The translations under genes and the position numbers were made by a program. This document shows positions 1 to 8,607 of a stretch of DNA of 46,988 nt, piece by piece. Each line of letters begins with the position of its first letter. The stretch's first letter is position 1. The notes under the pieces were generated by a model. It saw only the letters and a program-made list of their open reading frames with translations. It did not search any database and was not told the DNA's origin. The stretch comes from Bacillota bacterium (GTDB lineage Bacteria; Bacillota; JADQBR01): positions 1 through 46,988 of the forward strand of contig JADQBR010000078.1 in the NCBI GenBank assembly GCA_016278515.1, given 5' to 3'.

Positions 1-8
1 TTGGGTGC

Positions 9-50
9 AAAAGCATTACCGCTTCAAGCCGAAAGGCATGAAATGCTTTT
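9..50. terminator. Stem-loop at left edge, possible terminator
   Basis: AAAAGCATT at 9-17 pairs with AATGCTTTT at 42-50, and a small GCC-GAAA-GGC hairpin lies inside. It sits just beyond the stop codon of the minus-strand iron-sulfur subunit gene, so it may end that operon or a gene to the left. The T-tract is poor on both strands, so this is a weak call. Confidence 0.3.
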
Positions 51-68
51 GTTCTAGTAAGGCATTAT

Positions 69-1361
69 TCAACTTATTTTACCCGTTTGTTCAGCGGCTT
101 TGTATGCAGCTGCCAATAGCTCTACAGGATGTTTCACTTGGGAATTCATATGGTGTTTGCTTAGTCCATGGCCCAATTGCATGGAACAGGCAGGACAAGC
201 GGTGGTAACAAAATCAGTATTGGTATCTTTAATTGCCGATATTTTTCGTTCAAGTATCTTGCTGGATAAGTCGTAATGACTTATTCCAAAAGTACCTGCA
301 CCGCCGCAGCACTGATCTGCACCTTCCATTTCAACCAGCTCCACGCCGGGAACGAGATTTAATATTTTCCTGGGTTGGTCCTTGATACCCTGACTATTAA
401 TTAGGTGACAGGGATCGTGATAAGTCACCGTTGTTTTGGGTATCGCTGCCAAGTCTTCATTTAAATCTATTACATCAGTTAGAAATTTATTTAAATCAAA
501 TATCTTATCTTTAAAGTGCTTAACCTCTTCAGGTAACCCTTGCTCAAAAAGCTGATCGTAGTAATCGCCCTGCAGCATGCTGCTGCACGAGGCGCAATCA
601 CTAATAATAACATCTACACCTGCTTGATAAAATAAGTTAAAGTTATGAGTAGTCTTAGATGCAGCGGCAGCAGTTTCACCACTGGCGATGTGAGGCAGGC
701 CGCAGCATTGCAGGTCTTTTGGCGTAACCACCTCGCAGCCGTTTTTCGTTAATACTTCTATAGTCGCCAAGGCTCTTTCCGGATAGAAGATGTTGGTGGC
801 ACAGCCAAGGAAATAACCAACTTTTATTTGGCGTTTGCCTGCCGCCGGTGTTTTTTCAGTGATCTGCTTGCTAGCGATCGGTCCAGAGACTGGGGCAAGT
901 AATCTGTTTGCTGTTTCTAAATCTTTGGAGATTAAACCTAAGACACCGGTTTTGTTGACAATATGCTTTAAACCCGTCGCTTGGTAGCCTTGCAGTAACA
1001 TATGGGCTCTCTTAAGACTTTTTCGGTCGTTAAACATGGTAGAAACGAGCCTGCGTTTTGTGGTGTTATTATCATAATCCTTTAAATAACTGCGCATTGC
1101 TACAACCATTTGGTCTACAGGGATCCCTGATGGACATTCGGCAGTACAGGATTTGCAGAGCAGGCATTTATTTGCACGGTCCGCTACGGCAGAATCTGGC
1201 TCTAATTCTTTATCGCGTAGCAATTGGGTCAGGAATACCCGGGACCTTGGTGCTGCACTTTCAGTTTTTATTTCCTTGAATATTGGGCAGACGGATCTGC
1301 ACTTTCCGCAGCGCACACATTTACGCAACAGATCCTTAACTGCTGGCACTTGTTGAAACAT
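69..1361 (-). CDS. glcF: Glycolate/lactate oxidase iron-sulfur subunit (GlcF-like)
   Basis: A 430-residue protein that should pass electrons from the FAD subunit encoded just upstream to the respiratory chain or another acceptor at the inner face of the membrane. Two ferredoxin-type cluster motifs are visible near the N-terminus (CVRCGKCRSVCP and CLLCKSCTAECP). Two CCG-type cysteine motifs follow (DLQCCGLPH and DQCCGGAG). This order is that of GlcF and heterodisulfide-reductase-D-like proteins. The start has AAGGAG nine bases upstream and overlaps the end of the FAD subunit gene by 26 bp, so the two are probably translated together. The substrate (glycolate, D-lactate or another 2-hydroxyacid) cannot be read from the sequence. 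The neighbouring lactate racemase favours lactate. Confidence 0.85.
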   Translation of the reverse strand: MFQQVPAVKDLLRKCVRCGKCRSVCPIFKEIKTESAAPRSRVFLTQLLRDKELEPDSAVADRANKCLLCKSCTAECPSGIPVDQMVVAMRSYLKDYDNNTTKRRLVSTMFNDRKSLKRAHMLLQGYQATGLKHIVNKTGVLGLISKDLETANRLLAPVSGPIASKQITEKTPAAGKRQIKVGYFLGCATNIFYPERALATIEVLTKNGCEVVTPKDLQCCGLPHIASGETAAAASKTTHNFNLFYQAGVDVIISDCASCSSMLQGDYYDQLFEQGLPEEVKHFKDKIFDLNKFLTDVIDLNEDLAAIPKTTVTYHDPCHLINSQGIKDQPRKILNLVPGVELVEMEGADQCCGGAGTFGISHYDLSSKILERKISAIKDTNTDFVTTACPACSMQLGHGLSKHHMNSQVKHPVELLAAAYKAAEQTGKIS

Positions 1362-2781
1362 CTTTATTGTCTCCTTCCTTTGGCAGCAGCTTGCCAGGAT
1401 TCATAATTCCTTTGGGATCAATAGCCTTTTTAACTGCATACATGACATCTAAGGCCGCGCCGTGTTCTTGGCGGGCATATTGGGAACGGACTGCACCTAT
1501 CCCGTGTTCACCCGTGGTGGTACCTCCTAGTTCAATAGCTGTTAGATGTATTTCATCCACGAGTTTATTGGCCAACTCAACTTCCTTGGGGTCTTCGGGA
1601 TTGATTACAGGTGCCGTGTGCACGTTTCCATCGCCGATATGGCCGTAATTTACTACCCCAATACCATATTTGGCACCGAGAGCTCTAATTCGTTTTATTG
1701 ATTCAGTTACTTGGTTAAGAGGGATACTGATATCTTCACCGGCAAAAATACGACTGCCGTCGGCCCGCAACCGAGCAGCAGCAGTAGCAGTTACTGCTCG
1801 GCCCTGCCAAAGCTTGGCCATACGCTCCGGATCAGTGGACCATTCAGCGTTGGCAGCCCTTGTATTAACAATACGAGTTACTTCATTACCTTCCCATTCC
1901 ACACTAGCGGGATTTCCGTCCAATTCAAAAAGTAAAATTGCCTCTGCATTTGGCAACGCTATTTCCGGTTTGTATTCATTAACCGCTTTAATGGCCGAAG
2001 CATCCAGTATTTCTATACCGGAAGGTAGAATACCAGCTTTATAAACTTCCAAGACGGTTTTCGGTGCTTCTTCTAAGTCATCGTAGACTGCCATTAAAAT
2101 TCCTCTGGATTTTGGTTTGGGCCATAAGCGCAAACGAATTTTTGTAACTATTCCAAGGGTTCCTTCGGAACCGATAAAAAGCTTTGTCAAATTAAGACCG
2201 GACACATTTTTAATGGCCCGAGAATTTACTCCACCCGTTGTGATTATCTGGCCGTCTGGAAGAACTATCTCAAGGCCTAAAACATATTGTTCAGTGGTGC
2301 CGTATTTTACGGCTCTGAGGCCGCTGCTGTTATTAGCAACCATGCCGCCTACGGTGCACATTTGAGAACTGCCCGGGTCAGGCGGAAAAAATAAACCATA
2401 GGCCTCTAAATATTTATTAAGATCTGCATGAATTACACCGGGTCGTAGTTGAACCTGCATGTTTTCTGCATCTACTTCTTCAATAACATCCCAACCGCCC
2501 AAGTCAATCACTATACCACCTTCGATGGCTAAGGCACCGCAAGTTTCACCGGTGCCTGCTCCCCTAGGAGTAACCGGAACGTTATGCTCATAGGCAAACT
2601 TCATAACCTTACTTACCTCATCGGTACTAGTTAGAGTTACCACAACGTCGGGAATGTAGCGGTTATTACGTGCCTTAAATGAACTATCGTATGAATAACT
2701 AAGCATATCTAGTTTATCGTCTAGTACTTTATCTGCTCCCAATATTGTCTGCAGGCCTTTAATTAATTGACTTCTTTCCAT
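1336..2781 (-). CDS. glcD: FAD-linked 2-hydroxyacid (lactate/glycolate) dehydrogenase, GlcD-like
   Basis: A 481-residue flavoprotein of the VAO/PCMH fold that oxidises a 2-hydroxyacid to a 2-oxoacid. The N-terminal FAD-binding part contains TPRGAGTGETCGA and the DPGS-x-CTVGGMVANNSSG segment. The C-terminal substrate domain has the GlcD/LldD family motif NYGHIGDGNVHTAP. Length and order are normal for GlcD. The start follows AGAGGTGG by about seven bases. It is the first gene of a two-gene minus-strand operon and is divergent from the lactate racemase gene, which suggests growth on both lactate isomers. Regulation is not evident, since no LldR-type regulator gene is nearby. D-lactate dehydrogenase is the most likely activity and glycolate oxidase the alternative. 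Confidence 0.85.
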   Translation of the reverse strand: MERSQLIKGLQTILGADKVLDDKLDMLSYSYDSSFKARNNRYIPDVVVTLTSTDEVSKVMKFAYEHNVPVTPRGAGTGETCGALAIEGGIVIDLGGWDVIEEVDAENMQVQLRPGVIHADLNKYLEAYGLFFPPDPGSSQMCTVGGMVANNSSGLRAVKYGTTEQYVLGLEIVLPDGQIITTGGVNSRAIKNVSGLNLTKLFIGSEGTLGIVTKIRLRLWPKPKSRGILMAVYDDLEEAPKTVLEVYKAGILPSGIEILDASAIKAVNEYKPEIALPNAEAILLFELDGNPASVEWEGNEVTRIVNTRAANAEWSTDPERMAKLWQGRAVTATAAARLRADGSRIFAGEDISIPLNQVTESIKRIRALGAKYGIGVVNYGHIGDGNVHTAPVINPEDPKEVELANKLVDEIHLTAIELGGTTTGEHGIGAVRSQYARQEHGAALDVMYAVKKAIDPKGIMNPGKLLPKEGDNKDVSTSASS

Positions 2782-2994
2782 AATAAACCACCTCTTTTAG
2801 TAAGCATGATAAACTAAACATCATTATACAGTAATATTTAAAATTTGTAATTGGTTCTGGGCAAGAATTTTGTATACTTCTCCTAATAGTCTTTTAAAAT
2901 TGCAGTTTTTTGCTTACAATATTATATCAGGTTTAAGAGATACTATATATAAGAAAAAAAGACTGCAGAGACAAAAAAGGGGGCCTTTAAAAAG
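2782..2994. promoter_or_regulatory. Divergent promoter region between glcD and larA
   Basis: This AT-rich 213-bp gap must hold the promoters of both divergent units. For the rightward gene, TTGCAG (around 2900) followed about 17 bases later by TATATC is a possible sigma-A promoter. No clear operator palindrome or riboswitch was seen. Confidence 0.35.
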
Positions 2995-4251
2995 GTGAAA
3001 ATTGAACTAAACTTTGGAGAAGGAGTAGTTACCGGACATATTAACAAAGAGAATATCCTAATGGAAGTAGGGCCCAAGACGGCAGAGGGATTGGAGAATC
3101 CTTTGGAGACGGTGGAGAAAGCACTTGAAAACCCCATTGGGACAGGTGCCATATATGAAATAGTGAAAAAAAAGAAACCGCAAAAAGTAGTTGTGGTTGT
3201 TAATGATGTTACCAGACCTACACCGTATAAGTTTATGCTGCCGCCATTAATGAAGGAACTGGAAGGTGTAGGACTTAAAGATGACCAAATAACTTTGGTG
3301 GTGGCTACTGGGATTCACAGAGCAAACACAGACGAGGAGAACAGACAAACGTTTACTTCGGAAATAGTAGATAGATATAGGGTGGTAAGCCATAATCCGG
3401 ATGAAAACTTGGTATCACTAGGCAAAATGTCTGACGGAACGGAGCTATCCATCAATCGTGAAGTTGCGGAGGCAGACATGGTAATTACAACCGGATTGAT
3501 AGGATTGCATTATTTCGCTGGGTACTCAGGCGGGCGCAAGTCTATTTTACCTGGGGTGGCAGCCAGGGAATTGATTACTGCAAATCATGCAATGATGACT
3601 GACCCTCGGGCGGCAACGGGTAGTTATAAAGAAAACCCAGTGCATTGGATTATGCTGGAGGCTGCACGGATGGCCGGTGTGGATTTTATCCTTAACGTTG
3701 TAACTAATGTGGATAAAGAAATTGTTTCTGCAGTTGCCGGGGATGTGGAGGCGGCTTGGTTGGAAGGGGTTAGATTTTGTGAGGAAACAAGTGTTGTTAA
3801 ACTGACGCAGCAAGCAGATGTAGTCATTGCCAGTGCAGGCGGACATCCAAAAGACCTTAACCTTTACCAGGCACAAAAAGCTTTGGAAAATGCAGCTTCT
3901 GCTGTCAGGCCCGGGGGCACCATCATACTTGTATCCAAGTGCGGGGAAGGTTACGGCGAAGACGTTTTTGAAAAATGGATTAAACAGGCCAATGTACTCC
4001 AGGATATCTTTGATAGATTTGACAGGCATTTTATTTTAGGCGGCCACAAAGCCTTTGCGATTGCAAGAGTACTTAAGGAAAAAGACGTTATACTAGTATC
4101 GGATATGTCTAGAGATGACGTAGAAAAACTATTTTTCTCTTATGCCGGCAGCCTGCAAGAGGCCTTAGATAGGGTGAAGGAGAAATACAAAGGGGACTTT
4201 ACGGCATTCATAATGCCACAGGCTAGTTTGGTATTGCCTGAAGTTGAGTAA
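2995..4251 (+). CDS. larA: Nickel-dependent lactate racemase family protein (LarA-like)
   Basis: A 418-residue protein of the LarA family, which interconverts D- and L-lactate (or related 2-hydroxyacids) using a nickel-pincer nucleotide cofactor. The DUF2088-type N-domain contains the conserved ATGIHRAN segment. The block TGLIGLHYFAGYSGGRKS carries the His and Lys expected in the LarA active site. The GTG start is chosen because AAAAAGGGGG lies about 12 bases upstream and there is no better ATG. The cofactor genes larB, larC and larE are not in this window. Divergent placement next to the lactate/glycolate oxidase fits a lactate-use locus. The family is now known to contain racemases and epimerases with other substrates, so lactate is inferred from context. 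Confidence 0.8.
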   Translation: MKIELNFGEGVVTGHINKENILMEVGPKTAEGLENPLETVEKALENPIGTGAIYEIVKKKKPQKVVVVVNDVTRPTPYKFMLPPLMKELEGVGLKDDQITLVVATGIHRANTDEENRQTFTSEIVDRYRVVSHNPDENLVSLGKMSDGTELSINREVAEADMVITTGLIGLHYFAGYSGGRKSILPGVAARELITANHAMMTDPRAATGSYKENPVHWIMLEAARMAGVDFILNVVTNVDKEIVSAVAGDVEAAWLEGVRFCEETSVVKLTQQADVVIASAGGHPKDLNLYQAQKALENAASAVRPGGTIILVSKCGEGYGEDVFEKWIKQANVLQDIFDRFDRHFILGGHKAFAIARVLKEKDVILVSDMSRDDVEKLFFSYAGSLQEALDRVKEKYKGDFTAFIMPQASLVLPEVE

Positions 4252-4258
4252 TAAATAA

Positions 4259-4291
4259 GGCTGTTGACATTAATTTGTCAGCAGCCTTTTT
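4259..4291 (+). terminator. Intrinsic terminator after larA
   Basis: GGCTGTTGACA pairs with TGTCAGCAGCC across a TTAATT loop, with one G-T pair, and is followed by TTTTT. It lies seven bases after the larA stop codon. Confidence 0.9.
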
Positions 4292-4307
4292 AAATTGCTA
4301 AGGAAAG

Positions 4308-4425
4308 GGGACACACCTGCTGAAGTCAGAGTATATTCTTTGGGGACAGGAATGTCCCCGAAATTTGGTTGTTTGTTTTTGAACTTTTCCAACTAACCAA
4401 CTGTCCAACTGTCCAACCAACCACT
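4308..4425. repeat. REP-like hairpin and CCAAC short tandem repeats
   Basis: Within the 330-bp gap before the ABC operon, GGGGACA at 4342-4348 pairs perfectly with TGTCCCC at 4353-4359, and a second GGGGACA occurs at about 4308. This resembles the REP palindromes associated with RAYT-type transposases in many genomes. From about 4388 to 4425 the pentamer CCAAC recurs every 7-9 bases. Similar CCAAC repeats occur at 41541-41590. No gene was seen in 4292-4614, and any promoter for the ABC operon must lie at its right end. Confidence 0.5.
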
Positions 4426-4623
4426 ATTGCACTTTATTTTTAAATTTATTACCTTATCTTTTGGAGGAATCTGTCATGCGGTTTACGAATCTTTAATATG
4501 GTAAGACTTTCGAGGCAGAAAATATTAAGATATGTTTCATGCAATTTCCTGAAAAGGGAACTTTTTGATGTCATATTTAGTCTAACAAATGATGAATTGT
4601 GAATAGGGAGGGGGGTGAACCGG

Positions 4624-5346
4624 ATGCCCTTAGTTAAAATTGAGGGTGTTTCAAGGCAGTATAAGTCAGGACAGGTGAAGGTGGATGCATTAAAAGAGAT
4701 AGACCTGACCGTAGAAACGGGTGATTTTGTTTCTATTATGGGGCCGTCTGGTTCTGGAAAATCTACTTTACTTAATATCATTGGCGGATTGGATCGACCC
4801 AGTGCCGGTGTCTACGAACTTGCGGGGAAACGGGTGGAGAAACTAAGTGATGGTAAACTTGCTGATATTAGAAACCAATTTATTGGTTTTGTTTTTCAAG
4901 GATTCCACCTGCTGCCTAACTTGGATGCACAGGCTAACGTGGAGCTGCCCTTGATTTATCGTGGAATCGGTCGGGCAGAGCGGAGAAGGAGATCTACTGC
5001 GGCGTTAGAGGCAGTTGGGCTGGGTGACAGGCGGCATCATACGCCTTCGCAGTTATCCGGGGGGGAACAGCAAAGGGTCGCTATTGCACGTTCATTGGTT
5101 GGCGAACCTAAAATGATTTTGGCTGATGAACCGACCGGAGCCTTGGATTCCCGTACCGGGGAAAAAATTATGAATATTTTCCATAAGCTAAATACGGAAC
5201 AGGGGTTGACAATTGTTCAAGTAACCCATGAAGAGGCTATTGCCCAGCATGGCCAGCGAATTGTGAGAGTATTGGATGGAAGGATAGAAAACGAAGAAAT
5301 ATTGGAAAAAGGAATTAACGGTGAAATGTTGGAGGTGAACGGATAA
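4624..5346 (+). CDS. ABC transporter ATP-binding protein, MacB/LolD family
   Basis: A 240-residue ATPase that powers a MacB-type exporter with the adaptor and permease encoded next. Walker A is GPSGSGKST (near residue 40), the ABC signature is LSGGEQQR and Walker B is MILADEPTG, with an H-loop TH near the end. This is the usual arrangement for the short MacB/LolD/FtsE-like group. The ATG at 4624 is chosen because the ribosome binding site AGGGAGGGGG ends eight bases before it. A GTG at 4615 would lie inside that site. The stop codon overlaps the adaptor start in a TAATG arrangement, so the genes are translationally coupled. The substrate (peptide, lipid, antibiotic or cell envelope component) is unknown. 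Confidence 0.9.
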   Translation: MPLVKIEGVSRQYKSGQVKVDALKEIDLTVETGDFVSIMGPSGSGKSTLLNIIGGLDRPSAGVYELAGKRVEKLSDGKLADIRNQFIGFVFQGFHLLPNLDAQANVELPLIYRGIGRAERRRRSTAALEAVGLGDRRHHTPSQLSGGEQQRVAIARSLVGEPKMILADEPTGALDSRTGEKIMNIFHKLNTEQGLTIVQVTHEEAIAQHGQRIVRVLDGRIENEEILEKGINGEMLEVNG

Positions 5347-7118
5347 TGTTACAACGCATATTTATGATTACTGTCATAGTCAGTCTTGTTCTTGGGGGTG
5401 GATACTATTCTTATCGCCAATTAATGCCGCCACCGGCAGAAGAAGTACAGGGCCCGGTTTACGCGACTGAAGAGGTTGTTAAGGGAGATATAGCGGTAGG
5501 GGTTGAGGCATCAGGGCCTCTTAATCCAGCAGATCATGGAGCTATTCGAGTACCCGGTGGATATGGCCCTCGACAGGCAGGGGCGGTTAATAGTTACATA
5601 ATTGATGAGGTGTTAGCAGAAGAAGGGGACGAAGTCAAAAAAGGGCAGGTCCTGGTGCGGTTAACAGCACCGGATTTGGATACCAACATCGAAGCTAAGC
5701 AAGAACAGTTGGAAGCGGATAGAGAATATTTGGCTGATTTGATGGGCATTCCAATGGGAGAATTGGATAATATCAACCCGTCCCAGGGGATTACTTTGAG
5801 AGCACCTATTACCGGTCGTGTTCAGGGGTTGATTGTTATTGAAGGGACTGACGTAAAACAAGGAACAATTGTAGCTAGGGTGGTGGACGATTCAAGTTTT
5901 AAACTAACAGCAAAGTTAACGCCTACGGAGTGGCAAAGAGGTGCTAATGTGGGTGGAAGAGCTGTGCTGCGTTTTGAAGAGTTCGGTAACCTGGTAAATG
6001 CAAAAGTTACAAGTGTTAATCCCAGCCCCATACCGGTGGCTAGTTCAGAGCTCTTTGATGCACAATATGCCGGTGGAAACTATGATGAAGATCAATACCA
6101 ATTAACCTATTGGGTTACTATTGAAGGAGAAAATCCCGGGTTAATTAGGCCAGGAATGAGGGCGCAAATCGGGCTGGTAAAGGATGACGGCAGTTCGTCC
6201 GAAAAAATCTCACCTACCAGCATCAACTGGTTGCGGTACTATTCTAAAGTAGAAAGCTATGTGAATGAGGAGACCGTATTGAGTAAGGCAGAGGCTATCG
6301 CTACCAAGGTTTTTGTTCATGAAATGGAAACAGTGGAGAAGGGTGATGCCATTGTTTCCCTGGCGGGTGAAGATGCACGGGATAAAATTGAGGAGAAACT
6401 TGATGAAATCAGAGATGCGGAAACTGAACTGAGGCAGATGAGGTCTCAGATGGATCAGTTGGAGGTCACCGCTTCGATAGACGGTATAGTTGCGGATATT
6501 GGTGCTCAACCAGGGGAAACAGTTGAAGCCGGGCGCTATTTTGGCAGCGTCTATACTACTTCAAACATGCGCATGTGGGTGGAAATAGACGATGTTGACG
6601 TCTTATTGGTTCGGCAGGGAGCACCTGTGGATGTAACAGTAGATGCACTGCCTGGGAAAACCTTTGAAGGGGAAGTAATGCATGTTTCCCAAATGGGTAG
6701 AGACCAGAACGGTATCGCGCGGTTTCAGGTAAACATTCAAGTAACCGGTGGTCCTGAATTAAGGCCGGGGATGCAGGCTAAGGCGCATATAGACGCCGGC
6801 AGTGCAGAAGGTGTATTGTTGGTGCCTCTGGAAGCAATATTTGAGGAGGAGGGCCAACCCAAGGTTGAAATTCTGCAGGAAGATGGGACAGCAAAAGTAA
6901 TACCTGTAGAGTTGGGTTTAATGAACGACCGAGTGGCAGAAGTTAAAAGCGGTCTTGAAGAAGGACAAAAAGTAATTACAGGTAGTACGGAGGACTTATT
7001 GCCTAGTCAGCACATTGGTTCTAAAGATTCCATATTGCCAAGTAATGACGATGATGGCGAAGGAGAAACGGGCGACCAATCTACTAATGGCGTGGAAAGA
7101 TCAGTCCCGGCAAAATAA
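5346..7118 (+). CDS. HlyD/MacA-like efflux adaptor, unusually long
   Basis: A membrane-anchored adaptor of 590 residues, encoded between the ATPase and permease of a MacB-type exporter. An N-terminal transmembrane segment (about residues 5-22) is followed by barrel-sandwich (lipoyl-like) strands, including ITLRAPITGRVQGL. A second lipoyl-like half, VTASIDGIVADIGAQPGETV, comes after a short coiled coil (about residues 335-370), and beta-barrel domains complete the C-terminal part. Typical adaptors are 350-420 residues, so this one seems to hold two hybrid-motif units or an extra domain. The last 30 residues are acidic and disordered-looking. In a Gram-positive cell it would act outside the membrane with no outer-membrane partner. 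It is coupled to the ATPase gene by a one-base overlap. Confidence 0.85.
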   Translation: MLQRIFMITVIVSLVLGGGYYSYRQLMPPPAEEVQGPVYATEEVVKGDIAVGVEASGPLNPADHGAIRVPGGYGPRQAGAVNSYIIDEVLAEEGDEVKKGQVLVRLTAPDLDTNIEAKQEQLEADREYLADLMGIPMGELDNINPSQGITLRAPITGRVQGLIVIEGTDVKQGTIVARVVDDSSFKLTAKLTPTEWQRGANVGGRAVLRFEEFGNLVNAKVTSVNPSPIPVASSELFDAQYAGGNYDEDQYQLTYWVTIEGENPGLIRPGMRAQIGLVKDDGSSSEKISPTSINWLRYYSKVESYVNEETVLSKAEAIATKVFVHEMETVEKGDAIVSLAGEDARDKIEEKLDEIRDAETELRQMRSQMDQLEVTASIDGIVADIGAQPGETVEAGRYFGSVYTTSNMRMWVEIDDVDVLLVRQGAPVDVTVDALPGKTFEGEVMHVSQMGRDQNGIARFQVNIQVTGGPELRPGMQAKAHIDAGSAEGVLLVPLEAIFEEEGQPKVEILQEDGTAKVIPVELGLMNDRVAEVKSGLEEGQKVITGSTEDLLPSQHIGSKDSILPSNDDDGEGETGDQSTNGVERSVPAK

Positions 7119-7132
7119 GGGGAGGGATAGGA

Positions 7133-8446
7133 ATGCGTTTTTTACGTGGGTTATTGATACGGTTTTGGTTTAGTGTTCAAATGGCCGGGCACGGTATCCT
7201 GTCCAACCCCCTGCGCTCGGCTTTAACAGTGCTGGGCGTTGCCATCGGTGTTGCTTCCGTAGTTAGTTTGATGGGTATAGGTGAAGGGGCCCGTCAAGCA
7301 GTGGTGGAGCAGTTTAAAAGCTTGGGCTCTAATGTGATAGTTATTACTGCCAAGGATGAATCGGTGGAGTTTGAACCTGAGGAAGCAGAGGAATTAGTCG
7401 AGCGGGTACAGGGTTTGAAAATGATTACTCCGGTTGTGCATACCAAGGGGCTTATGCGGTGGCGCAGGGCCAGGGGAAATATAGATTTAATTGGTGTAAA
7501 CGAATTATTCCCTAAAATACGTGATCACGATTTGCTTGCGGGCCATTTTTTTACTAAGTGGCATGTGGCACAGCGTTCTCCGGTAGCAGTACTTGGTTAT
7601 AACGTTGGGACAGGGCTGATGAGGGGACGTAGCCCGGTAGGGCAGTCCTTCACTTTGGAAGGACAGACGTATACGATTATCGGGGTCTTGGCTGAAAAAG
7701 GTAAAGGCAACGGGGAAGGCATCGATGATAAAATCCTGATACCTTATACGACAGCTATGCGTATCGCTGAGAAGAAGACGGCCGAGGAAATCTGGGCCAA
7801 GGCTAGTTCCCCTGAAGAGGCGGATTTGGCTGTGGTACAGATGGGAAGGATTTTTCGACGCAAACTAGGGATTGATCAGACTGCACCAAGTCCGGCACCG
7901 AACCAGGGCAACCCGGAAGCACCGGGAGGCGTGCCTGCGGAAGTGATGATGAAATCCGGTATGGAAGCACCAGATAAGTCTCTACCCATTATGTCATCCA
8001 GTGAGGACTTGATAACAATCACCAACTTAAATCAATTAGTGGATGAAGCCAACCAAGCTAATAGGGTAATGACGCTGCTTTTGGGTGGGATTGCTGCAGT
8101 GTCGTTGTTGGTAGGCGGTTTGGGTATTATGAATATAATGCTTGTGGCTGTGACTGAAAGAACCGGAGAGATTGGCGTTCGCAGGGCCATAGGGGCTAAG
8201 CAAAGCGATTTGTTAATACAGTTTTTATTGGAGGCGCTTTATCTTAGCGGCATTGGTTCCATAGCAGGAGTTGCTTCCGGTATCTGGGGAATCAACATCT
8301 TTGGACAGTATGGATTCGAAACAGCAGTTAGTTTACAAGCCATCGAAATTGCTGTTGGTGTGGCCTTGGGTTCCGGGTTACTGTTTGGTGTTTACCCGGC
8401 AATTTCAGCATCATCGGTTCCGCCGGTGGAGGCTTTGAGACGTTAA
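7133..8446 (+). CDS. MacB-like ABC transporter permease
   Basis: A 437-residue permease. It has one N-terminal membrane helix (SALTVLGVAIGVASVVSL), a large extracellular MacB-PCD domain, and three C-terminal helices of the FtsX fold beginning near residue 315 with VMTLLLGGIAAVSLLVGG and containing the family motif ERTGEIGVRRAIGA. The start has GGGGAGGG a few bases upstream and lies 14 bases after the adaptor stop, so it completes the three-gene operon. A Pro/Gly-rich stretch (about residues 255-280) and a Met-rich stretch in the extracellular domain look like insertions. The substrate is unknown. The unit probably uses the mechanotransmission mechanism known for MacAB rather than classical transport through the membrane. 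Confidence 0.9.
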   Translation: MRFLRGLLIRFWFSVQMAGHGILSNPLRSALTVLGVAIGVASVVSLMGIGEGARQAVVEQFKSLGSNVIVITAKDESVEFEPEEAEELVERVQGLKMITPVVHTKGLMRWRRARGNIDLIGVNELFPKIRDHDLLAGHFFTKWHVAQRSPVAVLGYNVGTGLMRGRSPVGQSFTLEGQTYTIIGVLAEKGKGNGEGIDDKILIPYTTAMRIAEKKTAEEIWAKASSPEEADLAVVQMGRIFRRKLGIDQTAPSPAPNQGNPEAPGGVPAEVMMKSGMEAPDKSLPIMSSSEDLITITNLNQLVDEANQANRVMTLLLGGIAAVSLLVGGLGIMNIMLVAVTERTGEIGVRRAIGAKQSDLLIQFLLEALYLSGIGSIAGVASGIWGINIFGQYGFETAVSLQAIEIAVGVALGSGLLFGVYPAISASSVPPVEALRR

Positions 8447-8448
8447 GT

Positions 8449-8480
8449 AAATTACCCGGTTACAGCCGGGTAATTTTTTT
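8449..8480 (+). terminator. Intrinsic terminator after ABC operon
   Basis: AATTACCCGG pairs perfectly with CCGGGTAATT around a six-base loop and is followed by a run of T, directly downstream of the permease stop codon. Confidence 0.92.
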
Positions 8481-8607
8481 GCTCGAAATCCCAAGTTATA
8501 ATCTATTTAATGCTTTATTAGTATATATACCGTGCTATAATAAGCAGGTATCTATTGCATTTGCGTATAAATAAATACATGGCCTATTGGCCGAGGGGGT
8601 AAAACGT

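Noticed and set aside
4615-4623. GTG at 4615 as start of the ABC ATPase
   Set aside because: It falls within the ribosome binding site. The ATG at 4624 is at the right distance and gives the normal N-terminus.
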